Positions 7,632-16,685 of a DNA stretch of 64,000 nt are shown here, piece by piece. Position 1 is the first letter of the stretch, and each line of letters begins with the position of its first letter. Source of the DNA: Lachnospiraceae bacterium UBA7589 (lineage in GTDB: Bacteria; Bacillota; Clostridia; Lachnospirales; Lachnospiraceae); contig DLKL01000051.1 of NCBI GenBank assembly GCA_002476495.1, positions 17,805 through 81,804 of the forward strand, given 5' to 3'. A model generated the notes under the pieces. It ran no database searches, was not told the DNA's origin, and worked only from the letters and a program-made list of their open reading frames with translations. Position numbers and translations under genes: made by a program.

Positions 7632-9716
7632 ATGTACAAAAAGTTTGAGATGGAGCTTGCCGGAAGAACATTGCGTGTTGATGTGGGAAGGGTAGCCAAG
7701 CAGGCTAATGGCGCTGCACTTATGCACTATGGTGATACTGTTGTTTTGTCAACTGCAACAGCTTCAGAGAAGCCAAGGGAAGGTATTGATTTCTTTCCAC
7801 TTTCAGTTGAGTATGAGGAAAAGCTTTATGCTGTGGGAAAGATTCCGGGAGGCTTTAATAAGAGAGAGGGTAAGGCAAGTGAAAATGCCATACTTACCTC
7901 AAGGGTTATAGACAGACCTATGAGACCTCTTTTTCCTAAGGATTATAGAAATGATGTAACGCTTAACAATATGGTTATGTCTGTTGACCCTGAGTGCTCA
8001 CCTGAGCTTACAGCAATGCTTGGTTCTGCCATAGCCACAGCTATTTCGGATATTCCTTTTGATGGACCATGCGCTACCACACAGGTTGGACTTATTGACG
8101 GTGAATTTGTATTTAATCCTAATGCATCACAGAATATGGTTTCCGACCTTAAGCTTACTGTTGCGTCTACAAGAGATAAGGTTATTATGATTGAAGCAGG
8201 GGCAAATGAGGTTCCTGAAGCCAGGATGATAGAAGCAATATATGCGGCCCATGCTATGAATCAGAAGGTTATTGCATTTATTGACCGGATTGTTGAAGAA
8301 TGCGGAAAACCAAAACATGAATACACTAGCTGTGCTGTTCCTGAAGAGCTTTTTTCGGCTATAAAGGAGCTGGTCACTCCGGAACAGATGGAGGAAGCTG
8401 TATTTACAGATGAAAAGCAGGTAAGAGAAGAAAATATAAGACAGATTAAGGACAAGTTGGAGGAGGCATTTGCCGATAATGAGGAATGGCTCAATGTTCT
8501 TGATGAGGCTGTTTACCAATATCAGAAGAAGACTGTCCGTAAAATGATACTTAAGGATCACAAGAGACCTGACGGCAGGGCAATTACCCAGATCAGACCT
8601 CTCGCTGCTGAAGTTGACATAATACCTAGAGTCCATGGCTCAGCTATGTTCACAAGAGGACAGACACAGATTTGCAACGTTGTTACCCTTGCACCTCTTT
8701 CAGAGGCGCAGAAGCTGGATGGATTGGATGAAAATGTTGTATCAAAGAGATATATGCACCATTACAATTTCCCTTCATATTCCGTTGGTGAGACAAAGCC
8801 GTCAAGAGGGCCGGGACGTAGAGAGATAGGTCATGGTGCTTTGGCAGAAAGAGCCCTTGTACCTGTTTTGCCAAGTGAGGATGAATTCCCATATGCTATC
8901 CGTTCAGTATCAGAAACCTTTGAATCAAACGGTTCAACCTCTATGGCAAGTACATGCTCATCATGTATGGCACTTATGGCCGCGGGTGTTCCGATTAAAA
9001 AGATGGTGGCAGGTATTTCATGTGGGCTTGTTACAGGAGACAGTGATGATGATTATGTTCTTCTTACTGATATCCAGGGACTTGAAGACTTCTTTGGCGA
9101 TATGGACTTTAAGGTTACAGGTACTACAGAAGGTATTACTGCAATTCAGATGGATATTAAGATTCATGGACTTACAAGACCGATTGTTGAAGGAGCTATT
9201 GCAAGATGCCGGGAGGCAAGGCTTTTCATAATGGATAGCTGTATGAAACCTGCTATCTCAGAGCCAAGACCTCAGGTTGGAGAGCTGGCACCTAAGATTA
9301 TCCAGACCATGGTTGATCCTGAGAAAATCGGAGAAATCATTGGCCAGAGAGGCAAAACAATTAATTCAATTATTGAGGAAACCGGAGTTAAAATCGATAT
9401 TGATGATGACGGAAGAGTTTCTATCTGTGGTATTGAGCAGGCGGGAATGGATAAGGCCTTAAAGATAATCCGTTCAATAGTAGATCCTGTGGAAGTAGGA
9501 AAAACCTATGACGGTAAGGTGGTAAGAATAATGAACTTCGGTGCCTTCGTTGAGCTGTCACCTAACAAGGATGGTCTTATTCATATTTCCAAGCTTTCGG
9601 ATAAGAGAGTTGAAAAGGTTGAGGATGTAGTAAACATCGGAGATGAGGTAAGAGTTAAGGTGCTTGATATTGACAGAATGGGTAAAATAAGCCTTAGCTT
9701 GAAGGATGCGGAATAA
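7632..9716 (+). CDS. pnp: Polyribonucleotide nucleotidyltransferase (PNPase)
   Basis: PNPase degrades RNA 3' to 5' by phosphorolysis and acts in mRNA turnover, often with other RNases. The 694-residue protein has the expected order: first RNase PH-like domain (about 10-230), helical linker, second catalytic RNase PH domain (about 310-540, with GRREIGHGALAERAL and a GDSDDDYVLLTDIQG active-site stretch), a KH domain (about 555-615, IIGQRGKTINSI) and an S1 domain (about 620-692, GKVVRIMNFGAFVEL). Length and all domains are normal. The ATG follows TAAGGAG. It has its own promoter and a highly structured leader, pointing to post-transcriptional control. Confidence 0.97.
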   Translation: MYKKFEMELAGRTLRVDVGRVAKQANGAALMHYGDTVVLSTATASEKPREGIDFFPLSVEYEEKLYAVGKIPGGFNKREGKASENAILTSRVIDRPMRPLFPKDYRNDVTLNNMVMSVDPECSPELTAMLGSAIATAISDIPFDGPCATTQVGLIDGEFVFNPNASQNMVSDLKLTVASTRDKVIMIEAGANEVPEARMIEAIYAAHAMNQKVIAFIDRIVEECGKPKHEYTSCAVPEELFSAIKELVTPEQMEEAVFTDEKQVREENIRQIKDKLEEAFADNEEWLNVLDEAVYQYQKKTVRKMILKDHKRPDGRAITQIRPLAAEVDIIPRVHGSAMFTRGQTQICNVVTLAPLSEAQKLDGLDENVVSKRYMHHYNFPSYSVGETKPSRGPGRREIGHGALAERALVPVLPSEDEFPYAIRSVSETFESNGSTSMASTCSSCMALMAAGVPIKKMVAGISCGLVTGDSDDDYVLLTDIQGLEDFFGDMDFKVTGTTEGITAIQMDIKIHGLTRPIVEGAIARCREARLFIMDSCMKPAISEPRPQVGELAPKIIQTMVDPEKIGEIIGQRGKTINSIIEETGVKIDIDDDGRVSICGIEQAGMDKALKIIRSIVDPVEVGKTYDGKVVRIMNFGAFVELSPNKDGLIHISKLSDKRVEKVEDVVNIGDEVRVKVLDIDRMGKISLSLKDAE

Positions 9717-9742
9717 AACTATATAAAGCAGGAGGGTGAATA

Positions 9743-12145
9743 ATGAGATTTGGCTATTTTGACGAGGCGAATAAGGAATATGTAATTGACAGACCTGATA
9801 CTCCGGCTCCCTGGGCCAATTATCTGGGCTCACCGGAGTATGGTGCGATTATATCTAACAATGCAGGTGGTTACAGTTTTGTTAAATCTGGTGCAAACGG
9901 CAGAATATTAAGATATGTTTTCAATAATTTTGATCAGCCGGGAAGATATATATATATTCGTGACAATGATACAAAGGATTACTGGTCAGCTTCATGGCAG
10001 CCTGTAGGTAAACCACTGGATGCATATAAAAGCGAGTGCCGTCATGGTACAGGATATACCAATATGAAGGCCTCATACTCTGGCATAGATACAGAGGCAC
10101 TTTACTACGTGCCTCTTGATAAGACTCATGAGGTATGGAGACTGAAGGTTACAAATAATTCCAATAGCACAAGAAATCTTTCTGCAATTGGATTTTGTGA
10201 ATTTACAAATGATAACAATTATGAGCAGGATCAGGTCAATTTACAATATACTTTGTTTATAACCAGAACCTATTTTATGGGCAACAGAATTAAGCAGGTT
10301 ATTAATGAAAATGTCAATAAAGGTATTTCTATGGATGGAAATGTGGCATTTACCAGATTTTTTGGCCTTGTCGGAGGAGAAATCAAAAGCTATTGTGGTG
10401 ATAAAGAGGTATTTCTGGGAAGATATCATTCTTACGGAAATCCTGTTGGAGTAGAAAACGGTGATTTGGGTAATGCCCTGAATTATAATGGCAATGCATG
10501 TGGCGCATTGGAAACCTGCATTACCCTTAAGCCGGGTGAATCTAAGGAAATTGCCTTTATTCTTGGTATGAAGGATGATGCTGAGACAGAAATGGTTATG
10601 AATGAATATAAGGATGTTCATGCCAAAATAGAATGTGAGCTGGAAGAACTTAAAACAAACTGGCATAGCAAGCTGGCTCATTTACAGGTTAAGACTCCAA
10701 GTGAGGCATTTAATGCCATGATTAATACATGGAATGCATACCAATGTTTTATGACATTTATCTGGTCAAGAGCTGCATCGTTTTCGTATTGTGGTTTGAG
10801 AAATGGATACGGATACAGAGATACAGTACAGGATATTCAGGGTATTATCCATCTTGAACCTGAAATGGCACTGGAGAAAATCAGATTTATGCTCTCGGCC
10901 CAGGTTAATAACGGTGGAGGCCTGCCTTTGGTGAAATTCAATCATAATGCAGGCCATGAGGATACACCTGACGATCCGTCCTATGTTAAAGCTACAGGAC
11001 ATCCGGCCTACAGGGCAGATGATGCGCTCTGGTTATTTCCAACCATTTACAAATATATTGCTGAATCGGGCAACGTTGATTTTATTGATGAGGTTATTGT
11101 TTTTGCCAATGGAGGAGAGGACTCGGTCTATGAGCATCTGAAGAGGGCTATTGATTTTTCAATGAACCGGCTTGGCAGCAACGGAATGCCGGCAGGCTTA
11201 CATGCTGACTGGAACGACTGCCTCAGACTTGGAAAAAAGGGAGAGTCGACCTTTGTGGCAATGCAGCTTTATTATGCAATGTCAGTTCTCAAAATTTTTG
11301 CGAAAATGAAAAAGGATGAGGATTATATTGACTATCTTGATGAGGTACAAAAAAAGCTTGGAGACATCATCCAGACAAAGTGCTGGGAGGATGACAGATA
11401 TATAAGAGGATACAAGGAGGATGGTCAGATAATTGGCTCTAAGCATGATCCTGAGGCTAATATGTGGCTTAACCCTCAATCCTGGTCAGTAATAAGTGGA
11501 CTTGCGACAAAAGAACAGGCTGAACTTGCCCTTGAATCTGTGCATAGAGAGTTAAGTACACCATATGGATGCCGTCTTATGGCACCATCTTATGTTGAAC
11601 ATGCCTTTGAAGGAGCCCTTATGCTGTTGTTTAATCCTTCTACAAAGGAAAACGGGGGTATTTTCTCACAGCCACAGGGATGGATTATACTTGCTGAGGC
11701 ACTTATGGGACATGGAAACAGAGCATTTGAATATTTCACTAACAGCTCACCGGCAACCATGAATGATAAGGCTGAGATAAGAAGACTTGAACCATATTGC
11801 CATGGACAGTTTACAGAAAGCTCGGAGAGTCCGTTTGAAGGAAGAAGCCATGTACATTGGCTTACAGGTACAGCTTCAACTGTTATGGTTGGATGCGTAG
11901 AGGGTATTCTGGGACTAAGACCGGATTTTTACGGATTGCGAATTTCACCTTCAATATCCTCAGACTGGAAGGAATTTTATATTGATAAGGATTTCCGCGG
12001 TAAAAAGCTTAATATCAGGGTTAATAATCCTGATGGAGCACAGAGTGGGTATAAGAGTCTTATACTTAACGGAAAGACTATGCCGGATAATTATATACCG
12101 TTTGATGAACTTACAGATGTAAATGAGATAGTTTTGAACATGTAA
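9743..12145 (+). CDS. Cellobiose phosphorylase (GH94)
   Basis: This 800-residue enzyme belongs to glycoside hydrolase family 94 and most resembles cellobiose phosphorylases of cellulolytic Clostridia. It would split cellobiose with phosphate to glucose 1-phosphate and glucose in the cytoplasm. The N-terminus (MRFGYFDEANKEYVI, TPAPWANYLGSPEYG) is a family hallmark, and the general acid Asp lies in the motif HADWNDCLRLGKKGES near residue 490. No signal peptide is present. A strong AGGAGGG site lies upstream and the gap to pnp is only 26 bases, so some read-through from pnp is possible. No cellobiose transporter or beta-glucosidase is adjacent. Activity on a related beta-1,4 disaccharide cannot be excluded. 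Confidence 0.9.
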   Translation: MRFGYFDEANKEYVIDRPDTPAPWANYLGSPEYGAIISNNAGGYSFVKSGANGRILRYVFNNFDQPGRYIYIRDNDTKDYWSASWQPVGKPLDAYKSECRHGTGYTNMKASYSGIDTEALYYVPLDKTHEVWRLKVTNNSNSTRNLSAIGFCEFTNDNNYEQDQVNLQYTLFITRTYFMGNRIKQVINENVNKGISMDGNVAFTRFFGLVGGEIKSYCGDKEVFLGRYHSYGNPVGVENGDLGNALNYNGNACGALETCITLKPGESKEIAFILGMKDDAETEMVMNEYKDVHAKIECELEELKTNWHSKLAHLQVKTPSEAFNAMINTWNAYQCFMTFIWSRAASFSYCGLRNGYGYRDTVQDIQGIIHLEPEMALEKIRFMLSAQVNNGGGLPLVKFNHNAGHEDTPDDPSYVKATGHPAYRADDALWLFPTIYKYIAESGNVDFIDEVIVFANGGEDSVYEHLKRAIDFSMNRLGSNGMPAGLHADWNDCLRLGKKGESTFVAMQLYYAMSVLKIFAKMKKDEDYIDYLDEVQKKLGDIIQTKCWEDDRYIRGYKEDGQIIGSKHDPEANMWLNPQSWSVISGLATKEQAELALESVHRELSTPYGCRLMAPSYVEHAFEGALMLLFNPSTKENGGIFSQPQGWIILAEALMGHGNRAFEYFTNSSPATMNDKAEIRRLEPYCHGQFTESSESPFEGRSHVHWLTGTASTVMVGCVEGILGLRPDFYGLRISPSISSDWKEFYIDKDFRGKKLNIRVNNPDGAQSGYKSLILNGKTMPDNYIPFDELTDVNEIVLNM

Positions 12146-12185
12146 GAGGTAACCGTGAGTAGCTATTTTGACTATTCCGGTAATG

Positions 12186-12297
12186 TTATAATATTCCCAA
12201 TGGATTGCCTGGGAGAGTCAGGTGATTCGTATATGGGGTGTTTTATAATAAAAAAGGTCTTTGACACAACCTTTGGTTGGGATAAGGACCTTTTTTG
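12186..12297 (+). ncRNA. Candidate small structured RNA between cellobiose phosphorylase and lipoprotein genes
   Basis: An extended -10 element (TG-T-TATAAT, 12183-12191) precedes about 100 bases with two hairpins. The first pairs ATTGCCTG (12203-12210) with CAGGTGAT (12218-12225) around a GGAGAGT loop and may be closed by CCCA/TGGG. The second is a strong terminator. No convincing reading frame covers it. It could be an independent small RNA or just the 3' end of the upstream transcript. This and the terminator account for much of the 310-base gap. Confidence 0.35.
12250..12297 (+). terminator. Terminator after cellobiose phosphorylase
   Basis: An outer stem AAAAAAGGTC (12250-12259) with GGACCTTTTTT (12286-12296) encloses an inner CAACC/GGTTG hairpin (12267-12279), then T residues follow. 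This is a compound but convincing rho-independent terminator. Confidence 0.8.
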
Positions 12298-12309
12298 TTT
12301 CCCGGATTT

Positions 12310-12337
12310 TTGTTAAGTTAAGAATAAATATTATATT
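12310..12337 (+). promoter_or_regulatory. Possible promoter of the lipoprotein gene
   Basis: TTGTTA (12310-12315) and TATATT (12332-12337) are spaced by 16 bases. They lie about 120 bases before the lipoprotein start in an AT-rich tract, so the match could be chance. The rest of the gap to 12455 holds no other feature that I can support. Confidence 0.35.
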
Positions 12338-12455
12338 TTAAACTGTTATACATATATTATTAATAGAAATAACTATTGATATTTTCCGGTGTTTGTGTTA
12401 CTTTATTATTTGTTTAAAATTATGGCAATAATGCCTTGTTATAAGGAGAGGAAAG

Positions 12456-13121
12456 ATGTTTAAGAAAAATTTGTTAAAGAAAGCTGCAATCGTTGTAATG
12501 GCAGGTGTTATGAGCTTGTCTCTTGTTGCTTGTGATAAGGATGATAAGGACGATAAGAAGGACAAGAAGACAACTACTGAAAACACAGCTGAGGATTTTG
12601 ATAACCCACTTGATACTCAGGATAATATTTTAACTCCGGATGTGGATATGCCTGACATAGAGAACACTGATACCCAGGAGCCTGATGTTCAGGAAGGAAC
12701 AGAGGAGGCTATCAGTACACCTGCAACTTCAGGTACCGATACAATCGGTAATGTAAGCTTTGTGGTTCCTGAAGGATATACAAAGGATTCAAGCTCTACA
12801 TCAAGCTCGGCTACCTATGTTAATTCCGAAGGGTCAGCTTTTGTTGTTGCGGCTGATAACCTTAATTCTATTAGTGAAAGCGATGCAATATCCCAGTTTG
12901 ATACCCAGATTAAGAACGTATTTGGTACCCAGGTTACAAACAGTTCTGTATCATACAGCGATTTTACAGGAACAGAATGGGTTACTGATGCGGCTGACGG
13001 ATCATACAAGGGACGTTCACTGGTTATCTGTGACGGAAATAATTTGATTTATATTGAATATGTATCTTATGTAGGCAATTTGGATCCATATTATGAAATA
13101 GTTGAGTCAGTGCAATACTAA
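12456..13121 (+). CDS. Predicted lipoprotein of unknown function
   Basis: A 221-residue protein with a type II signal peptide: Lys-rich start, hydrophobic core and lipobox LVAC with the lipidated Cys at residue 26. A highly charged Asp/Lys tract (DKDDKDDKKDKK) and an acidic, Thr-rich linker to about residue 90 follow. The C-terminal part (about 95-221) looks like a compact alpha/beta domain (FVVPEGYTKDSS...YIEYVSYVGNLDPYYEIVESVQY) resembling small stress or PsbP-like extracellular domains, but I do not recognise the family with confidence. The AAGGAGAGGA site supports the start. It stands alone between two terminators and is presumably anchored on the outer face of the membrane. Confidence 0.7.
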   Translation: MFKKNLLKKAAIVVMAGVMSLSLVACDKDDKDDKKDKKTTTENTAEDFDNPLDTQDNILTPDVDMPDIENTDTQEPDVQEGTEEAISTPATSGTDTIGNVSFVVPEGYTKDSSSTSSSATYVNSEGSAFVVAADNLNSISESDAISQFDTQIKNVFGTQVTNSSVSYSDFTGTEWVTDAADGSYKGRSLVICDGNNLIYIEYVSYVGNLDPYYEIVESVQY

Positions 13122-13142
13122 TTTGTTTAATTTAATATTTTT

Positions 13143-13175
13143 AAAAGGCATGTCACTTTGTGATGTGCCTTTTTT
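13143..13175 (+). terminator. Terminator after the lipoprotein gene
   Basis: AAAAGGCATGTCAC (13143-13156) pairs with GTGATGTGCCTTTT (13160-13173) around a 3-base loop, then T residues follow. Confidence 0.88.
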
Positions 13176-13301
13176 GTTATGAGCCTTACCTTTAGATATG
13201 CTTTGATAGGATGATATATTTAAAACTTATATCTGAATAAAATTACCCACCGGTGACACATAATATAAGTAAATATTGTCAAAAGGAGAAGAGGGTATTA
13301 T

Positions 13302-14045
13302 ATGGATAATAAGAACAGTGATTGTGAAACAAAAAACAGTATAAAGGATGAACAGATAAAAAAAGAGCTGATTAAGGATTATGGTCAGATAACCCTTGAT
13401 GGAAACCGGTACCATCAAAGGATTCACCTGCTTAATATTATAGGAGAAATAGAGGGACACGAAAACCTGGGTACAAATTCCAAAACCAGTAAATATGAGC
13501 ATATTCTTCCACAGTTGGCCGCTGTCGAGGACAGCAGTGATATTGACGGAGTGTTGGTTCTCCTTAACACTGTTGGCGGTGATGTGGAGGCCGGACTTGC
13601 GATTGCCGAAATGATAGCCTCCTTAAGCAAGCCTAAGGTGTGCCTGGTCTTAGGAGGGGGACATTCCATTGGTGTTCCGCTTGCTGTTTCGGGTGATGTT
13701 ACATTTATAGCACCTTCTGCAACTATGGTGATTCATCCTATACGGGTATCGGGAATGGTGCTTGGCGTAAAACAGAATTATGAATATATCGAGAGAATGC
13801 AGGATCGTATAATAGAATTTACGGTAACTCATAGCAGCATAGATGAAAAGAGCCTGAGAGGAATAATGTTTAATACAACTGAGCTTACAAAGGATATAGG
13901 TTCAATGCTTGTAGGCTCTCAGGCGGTTGACAGGGGCATAATAGACAGAGTAGGAGGAATTAGCAGCGCATTATCTTGCCTTTACGACTTGATAAATTCC
14001 AGTAAAAATAGTAGAATATCAGAGTATGGAATAAAAGAAGAATAA
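13302..14045 (+). CDS. ClpP-family serine protease, TepA/YmfB-like
   Basis: A 247-residue protein of the ClpP/crotonase fold, matching the TepA (translocation-enhancing protein) group found next to ftsK/spoIIIE in Firmicutes. The oxyanion strand NTVGGDVEAGLAIAEMI (about 89-105), the nucleophile S122 in GGGHSIGVPLA and H145 in IHPIRVSG correspond to the ClpP Ser and His positions. There is no signal peptide, and the first 30 residues are charged. A GGAGAAGAGGG site precedes the ATG. It lies 27 bases upstream of the FtsK gene and is likely co-transcribed. Substrates are unknown; a role in secretion or sporulation has been proposed for the family. Confidence 0.85.
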   Translation: MDNKNSDCETKNSIKDEQIKKELIKDYGQITLDGNRYHQRIHLLNIIGEIEGHENLGTNSKTSKYEHILPQLAAVEDSSDIDGVLVLLNTVGGDVEAGLAIAEMIASLSKPKVCLVLGGGHSIGVPLAVSGDVTFIAPSATMVIHPIRVSGMVLGVKQNYEYIERMQDRIIEFTVTHSSIDEKSLRGIMFNTTELTKDIGSMLVGSQAVDRGIIDRVGGISSALSCLYDLINSSKNSRISEYGIKEE

Positions 14046-14072
14046 CTTATTAATAATATATGAGGAGTTAAA

Positions 14073-16643
14073 ATGGCAAATAAGGGGAAAACCGGAGCTA
14101 ATGTCCAAAGAACCGCATCAAGTGGCAGGTCAGGAGGACGAAACTCCGGTAACAGGATTAACGATACATATACCAGGGATCGCAAAGCAGCAGCAAGGAA
14201 AGCCATGGAGGAACCTGAGGAATCAAGAAGCAATGAAATCCGCCTATTTATATATCTGGCTATTTCTGTTTTTTTGTTGTGCAGCAATTTCGGATGGTGT
14301 GGGGTGGCAGGTAATTTTATATCCAAAATAATATTTGGAATAGTGGGGACAGTAGCTTATATACTTCCTCTGTATTTGTTTTTTTCTGCGGCTTTTTTAC
14401 TATCTAACGGAGCTCACAGAAAGATAGTTAAGAGAGTATTATGTGTCGGAATATTTATTGTGGCTGTTGGATTTGTATGCCAGCTTATACACGGAGCTTC
14501 GGACATTGGAATTCTGGATTTGTACAAAGATGGAGCAGATGATAAAAAAGGCGGTGGCGTAATTCTCGGGGGTGTTCTGGTTATTTTACATAAGCTTATA
14601 GGAACAACAGGCTCGATTATAATTATTGCTCTGCTTACAATTATAGGTATAATAATTGTTATGAATGTATCGTTAGTTGATATGATCAAGGGCTCGGTAA
14701 AGCATGGTATTGAATCAAAAAGCGTGGACGTGGAAAATGAACCGACAATGGATGATATACGGTACAATAATGCCAATACTAATATGCTGGATAAGATATG
14801 TGTATTGGAATCTCCTGAATCAGCAAAGAAAAAAAGTAAGAAAAACAAAATTGTTGAGACAGAGGAGGTTCACGAGCTGAAGCCACTTAAAAATAACGAA
14901 ATATTTGATCCTGAATATATGCCAAAGAAAGATTTCTTTGACGATAATACTGATTTGGACAATACTGATGAATTCACCGTTATTGAACCGGTTAAAAAGA
15001 GAAAAAAAGTCAGGGAAACAACCAAGGATATTGCTAAGCCTGTAGTAATGAAACAAGAGGCTGATATAATGGACACAACAGCAGGTTCAATATCGAAGAA
15101 ACAGGAAATTAAAGAAAATATTGAATCTGCTCAGAGTTATGACGAAAATAATAAAATCATTAATGGTGAATACAATTTTCCACCTATAGATTTGTTAAAA
15201 CCTTCTAAAAACAAGTCAGGAGGAAACCAGGATGCTTCTGTGAGGGAAACTGCAATGAAGCTTAAGAGTACCCTGGAAAATTTTGGCGTTAATGTAACAA
15301 TAACCGATTACAGCTGTGGACCTTCTGTAACCAGATATGAGTTACAACCGGAACAGGGGGTTAAGGTCAGTAAGATAGTCAATCTTGCAGATGATATTAA
15401 GCTTAATCTTGCTGCGGCAGATATAAGAATTGAAGCACCTATACCGGGAAAGGCTGCCATAGGAATTGAAGTACCGAATAAAGAAGCCTTATCGGTTTCT
15501 TTCCGTGAGCTTCTTGAATCTGATAACTTTAAAAAGTTTCCGTCCAAGATTGCCTTTGCTGTTGGTAAGGATATTGGTGGACAGGTCATTGTGGCAGATA
15601 TTGCAAAAATGCCTCATCTTTTGGTTGCAGGTGCAACCGGTTCGGGTAAGTCAGTTTGTATTAATACCCTTATAATGAGTATTCTGTACAAGGCACGACC
15701 TGATGAGGTTAAGCTTATTATGGTGGATCCTAAGCAGGTGGAATTGAGTATATATAATGGTATTCCACATATGCTTATACCTGTTGTAACGGATCCTAAG
15801 AAGGCTGCGGGAGCACTTAACTGGGCAGTTCTTGAGATGACTAACAGATATCAGCTTTTTGCACAATATAACGTAAGAAATCTGCAAGGCTATAATGATA
15901 AGGTTAAAGAAGTTACCGGAAGTGAGGAAGGTAATGAGGATTTGAAAAAGCTTCCTCAGATAGTGATTATTGTTGATGAGCTTGCTGACCTTATGATGGT
16001 TGCCCATAATGAGGTTGAGGATGCTATAGTAAGGCTTTCACAGCTTGCCAGAGCTGCCGGAATTCATCTTATCATTGCTACACAGCGACCATCTGTAGAT
16101 GTAATTACCGGATTAATTAAGGCAAATGTTCCGTCGAGAATAGCCATGACAGTGTCATCCGGTGTTGATTCCAGAACAATTCTTGATATGAACGGAGCTG
16201 AAAAGCTGTTAGGAAAGGGAGATATGCTTTTCTATCCGACAGGTTATCCCAAGCCTGTACGTGTGCAGGGAGCATTTTTGTCTGATGATGAAATAGCCGG
16301 AGTAGTTAAGTTTTTGAAAGAAAGTAACGGAGAGATAAGCTATGATCAGAATATATCCAGAGAGATTGAAAGCACATCCCAGGGAGTAAGCATTGAAGGA
16401 GCATCCCAGGGTGAACCTGATGTGGATGAGTACTTTGTTGACGCCGGCAGATTTATAATAGGAAAAGATAAGGCTTCCATAGGAATGCTTCAACGAGTAT
16501 ACAAAATTGGCTTTAACCGTGCTGCAAGGATAATGGATCAGCTTTCGGAAGCCGGGGTTGTTGGTCCGGAGGAAGGAACAAAGCCAAGAAAAATTATTAT
16601 GACAATGGAAGAATTTGAAAATTATGTGGAAGAAAATTTATAA
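14073..16643 (+). CDS. ftsK: DNA translocase FtsK/SpoIIIE
   Basis: An 856-residue septal DNA pump that moves chromosome DNA across the division or sporulation septum. The N-terminus is basic and low-complexity (residues 1-55), followed by about four membrane spans (about 57-200) and a charged linker (about 210-370). The motor domain has the alpha/beta modules with Walker A GATGSGKSVC (about 519-528), IMVDPKQVELS, Walker B (IVIIVDELADLM) and RLAQLARAAGIHLI-like sequence. The C-terminal winged-helix gamma domain (about 790-850, ASIGMLQRVYKIGFNRAARIMDQL) reads orientation sequences. SpoIIIE versus SftA/FtsK cannot be settled by eye; the membrane segments favour SpoIIIE. Confidence 0.93.
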   Translation: MANKGKTGANVQRTASSGRSGGRNSGNRINDTYTRDRKAAARKAMEEPEESRSNEIRLFIYLAISVFLLCSNFGWCGVAGNFISKIIFGIVGTVAYILPLYLFFSAAFLLSNGAHRKIVKRVLCVGIFIVAVGFVCQLIHGASDIGILDLYKDGADDKKGGGVILGGVLVILHKLIGTTGSIIIIALLTIIGIIIVMNVSLVDMIKGSVKHGIESKSVDVENEPTMDDIRYNNANTNMLDKICVLESPESAKKKSKKNKIVETEEVHELKPLKNNEIFDPEYMPKKDFFDDNTDLDNTDEFTVIEPVKKRKKVRETTKDIAKPVVMKQEADIMDTTAGSISKKQEIKENIESAQSYDENNKIINGEYNFPPIDLLKPSKNKSGGNQDASVRETAMKLKSTLENFGVNVTITDYSCGPSVTRYELQPEQGVKVSKIVNLADDIKLNLAAADIRIEAPIPGKAAIGIEVPNKEALSVSFRELLESDNFKKFPSKIAFAVGKDIGGQVIVADIAKMPHLLVAGATGSGKSVCINTLIMSILYKARPDEVKLIMVDPKQVELSIYNGIPHMLIPVVTDPKKAAGALNWAVLEMTNRYQLFAQYNVRNLQGYNDKVKEVTGSEEGNEDLKKLPQIVIIVDELADLMMVAHNEVEDAIVRLSQLARAAGIHLIIATQRPSVDVITGLIKANVPSRIAMTVSSGVDSRTILDMNGAEKLLGKGDMLFYPTGYPKPVRVQGAFLSDDEIAGVVKFLKESNGEISYDQNISREIESTSQGVSIEGASQGEPDVDEYFVDAGRFIIGKDKASIGMLQRVYKIGFNRAARIMDQLSEAGVVGPEEGTKPRKIIMTMEEFENYVEENL

Positions 16644-16685
16644 TATCCTTCCACAAAAAACATAAGATGATTTAAGGAGAAAGAA

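Noticed and set aside
8127..8636. A long reverse-strand open frame (169 codons) opposite pnp
   Set aside because: It lies wholly inside a well-supported gene, has no ribosome binding site and its translation is low-complexity with Cys/Phe/Leu bias typical of an antisense shadow.
12146..12455. A riboswitch or 6S/SRP RNA in this gap
   Set aside because: The bases do not fit the conserved cores of those RNAs as I know them, and the element is closed by a terminator well before the next gene; only a generic small-RNA call is kept.
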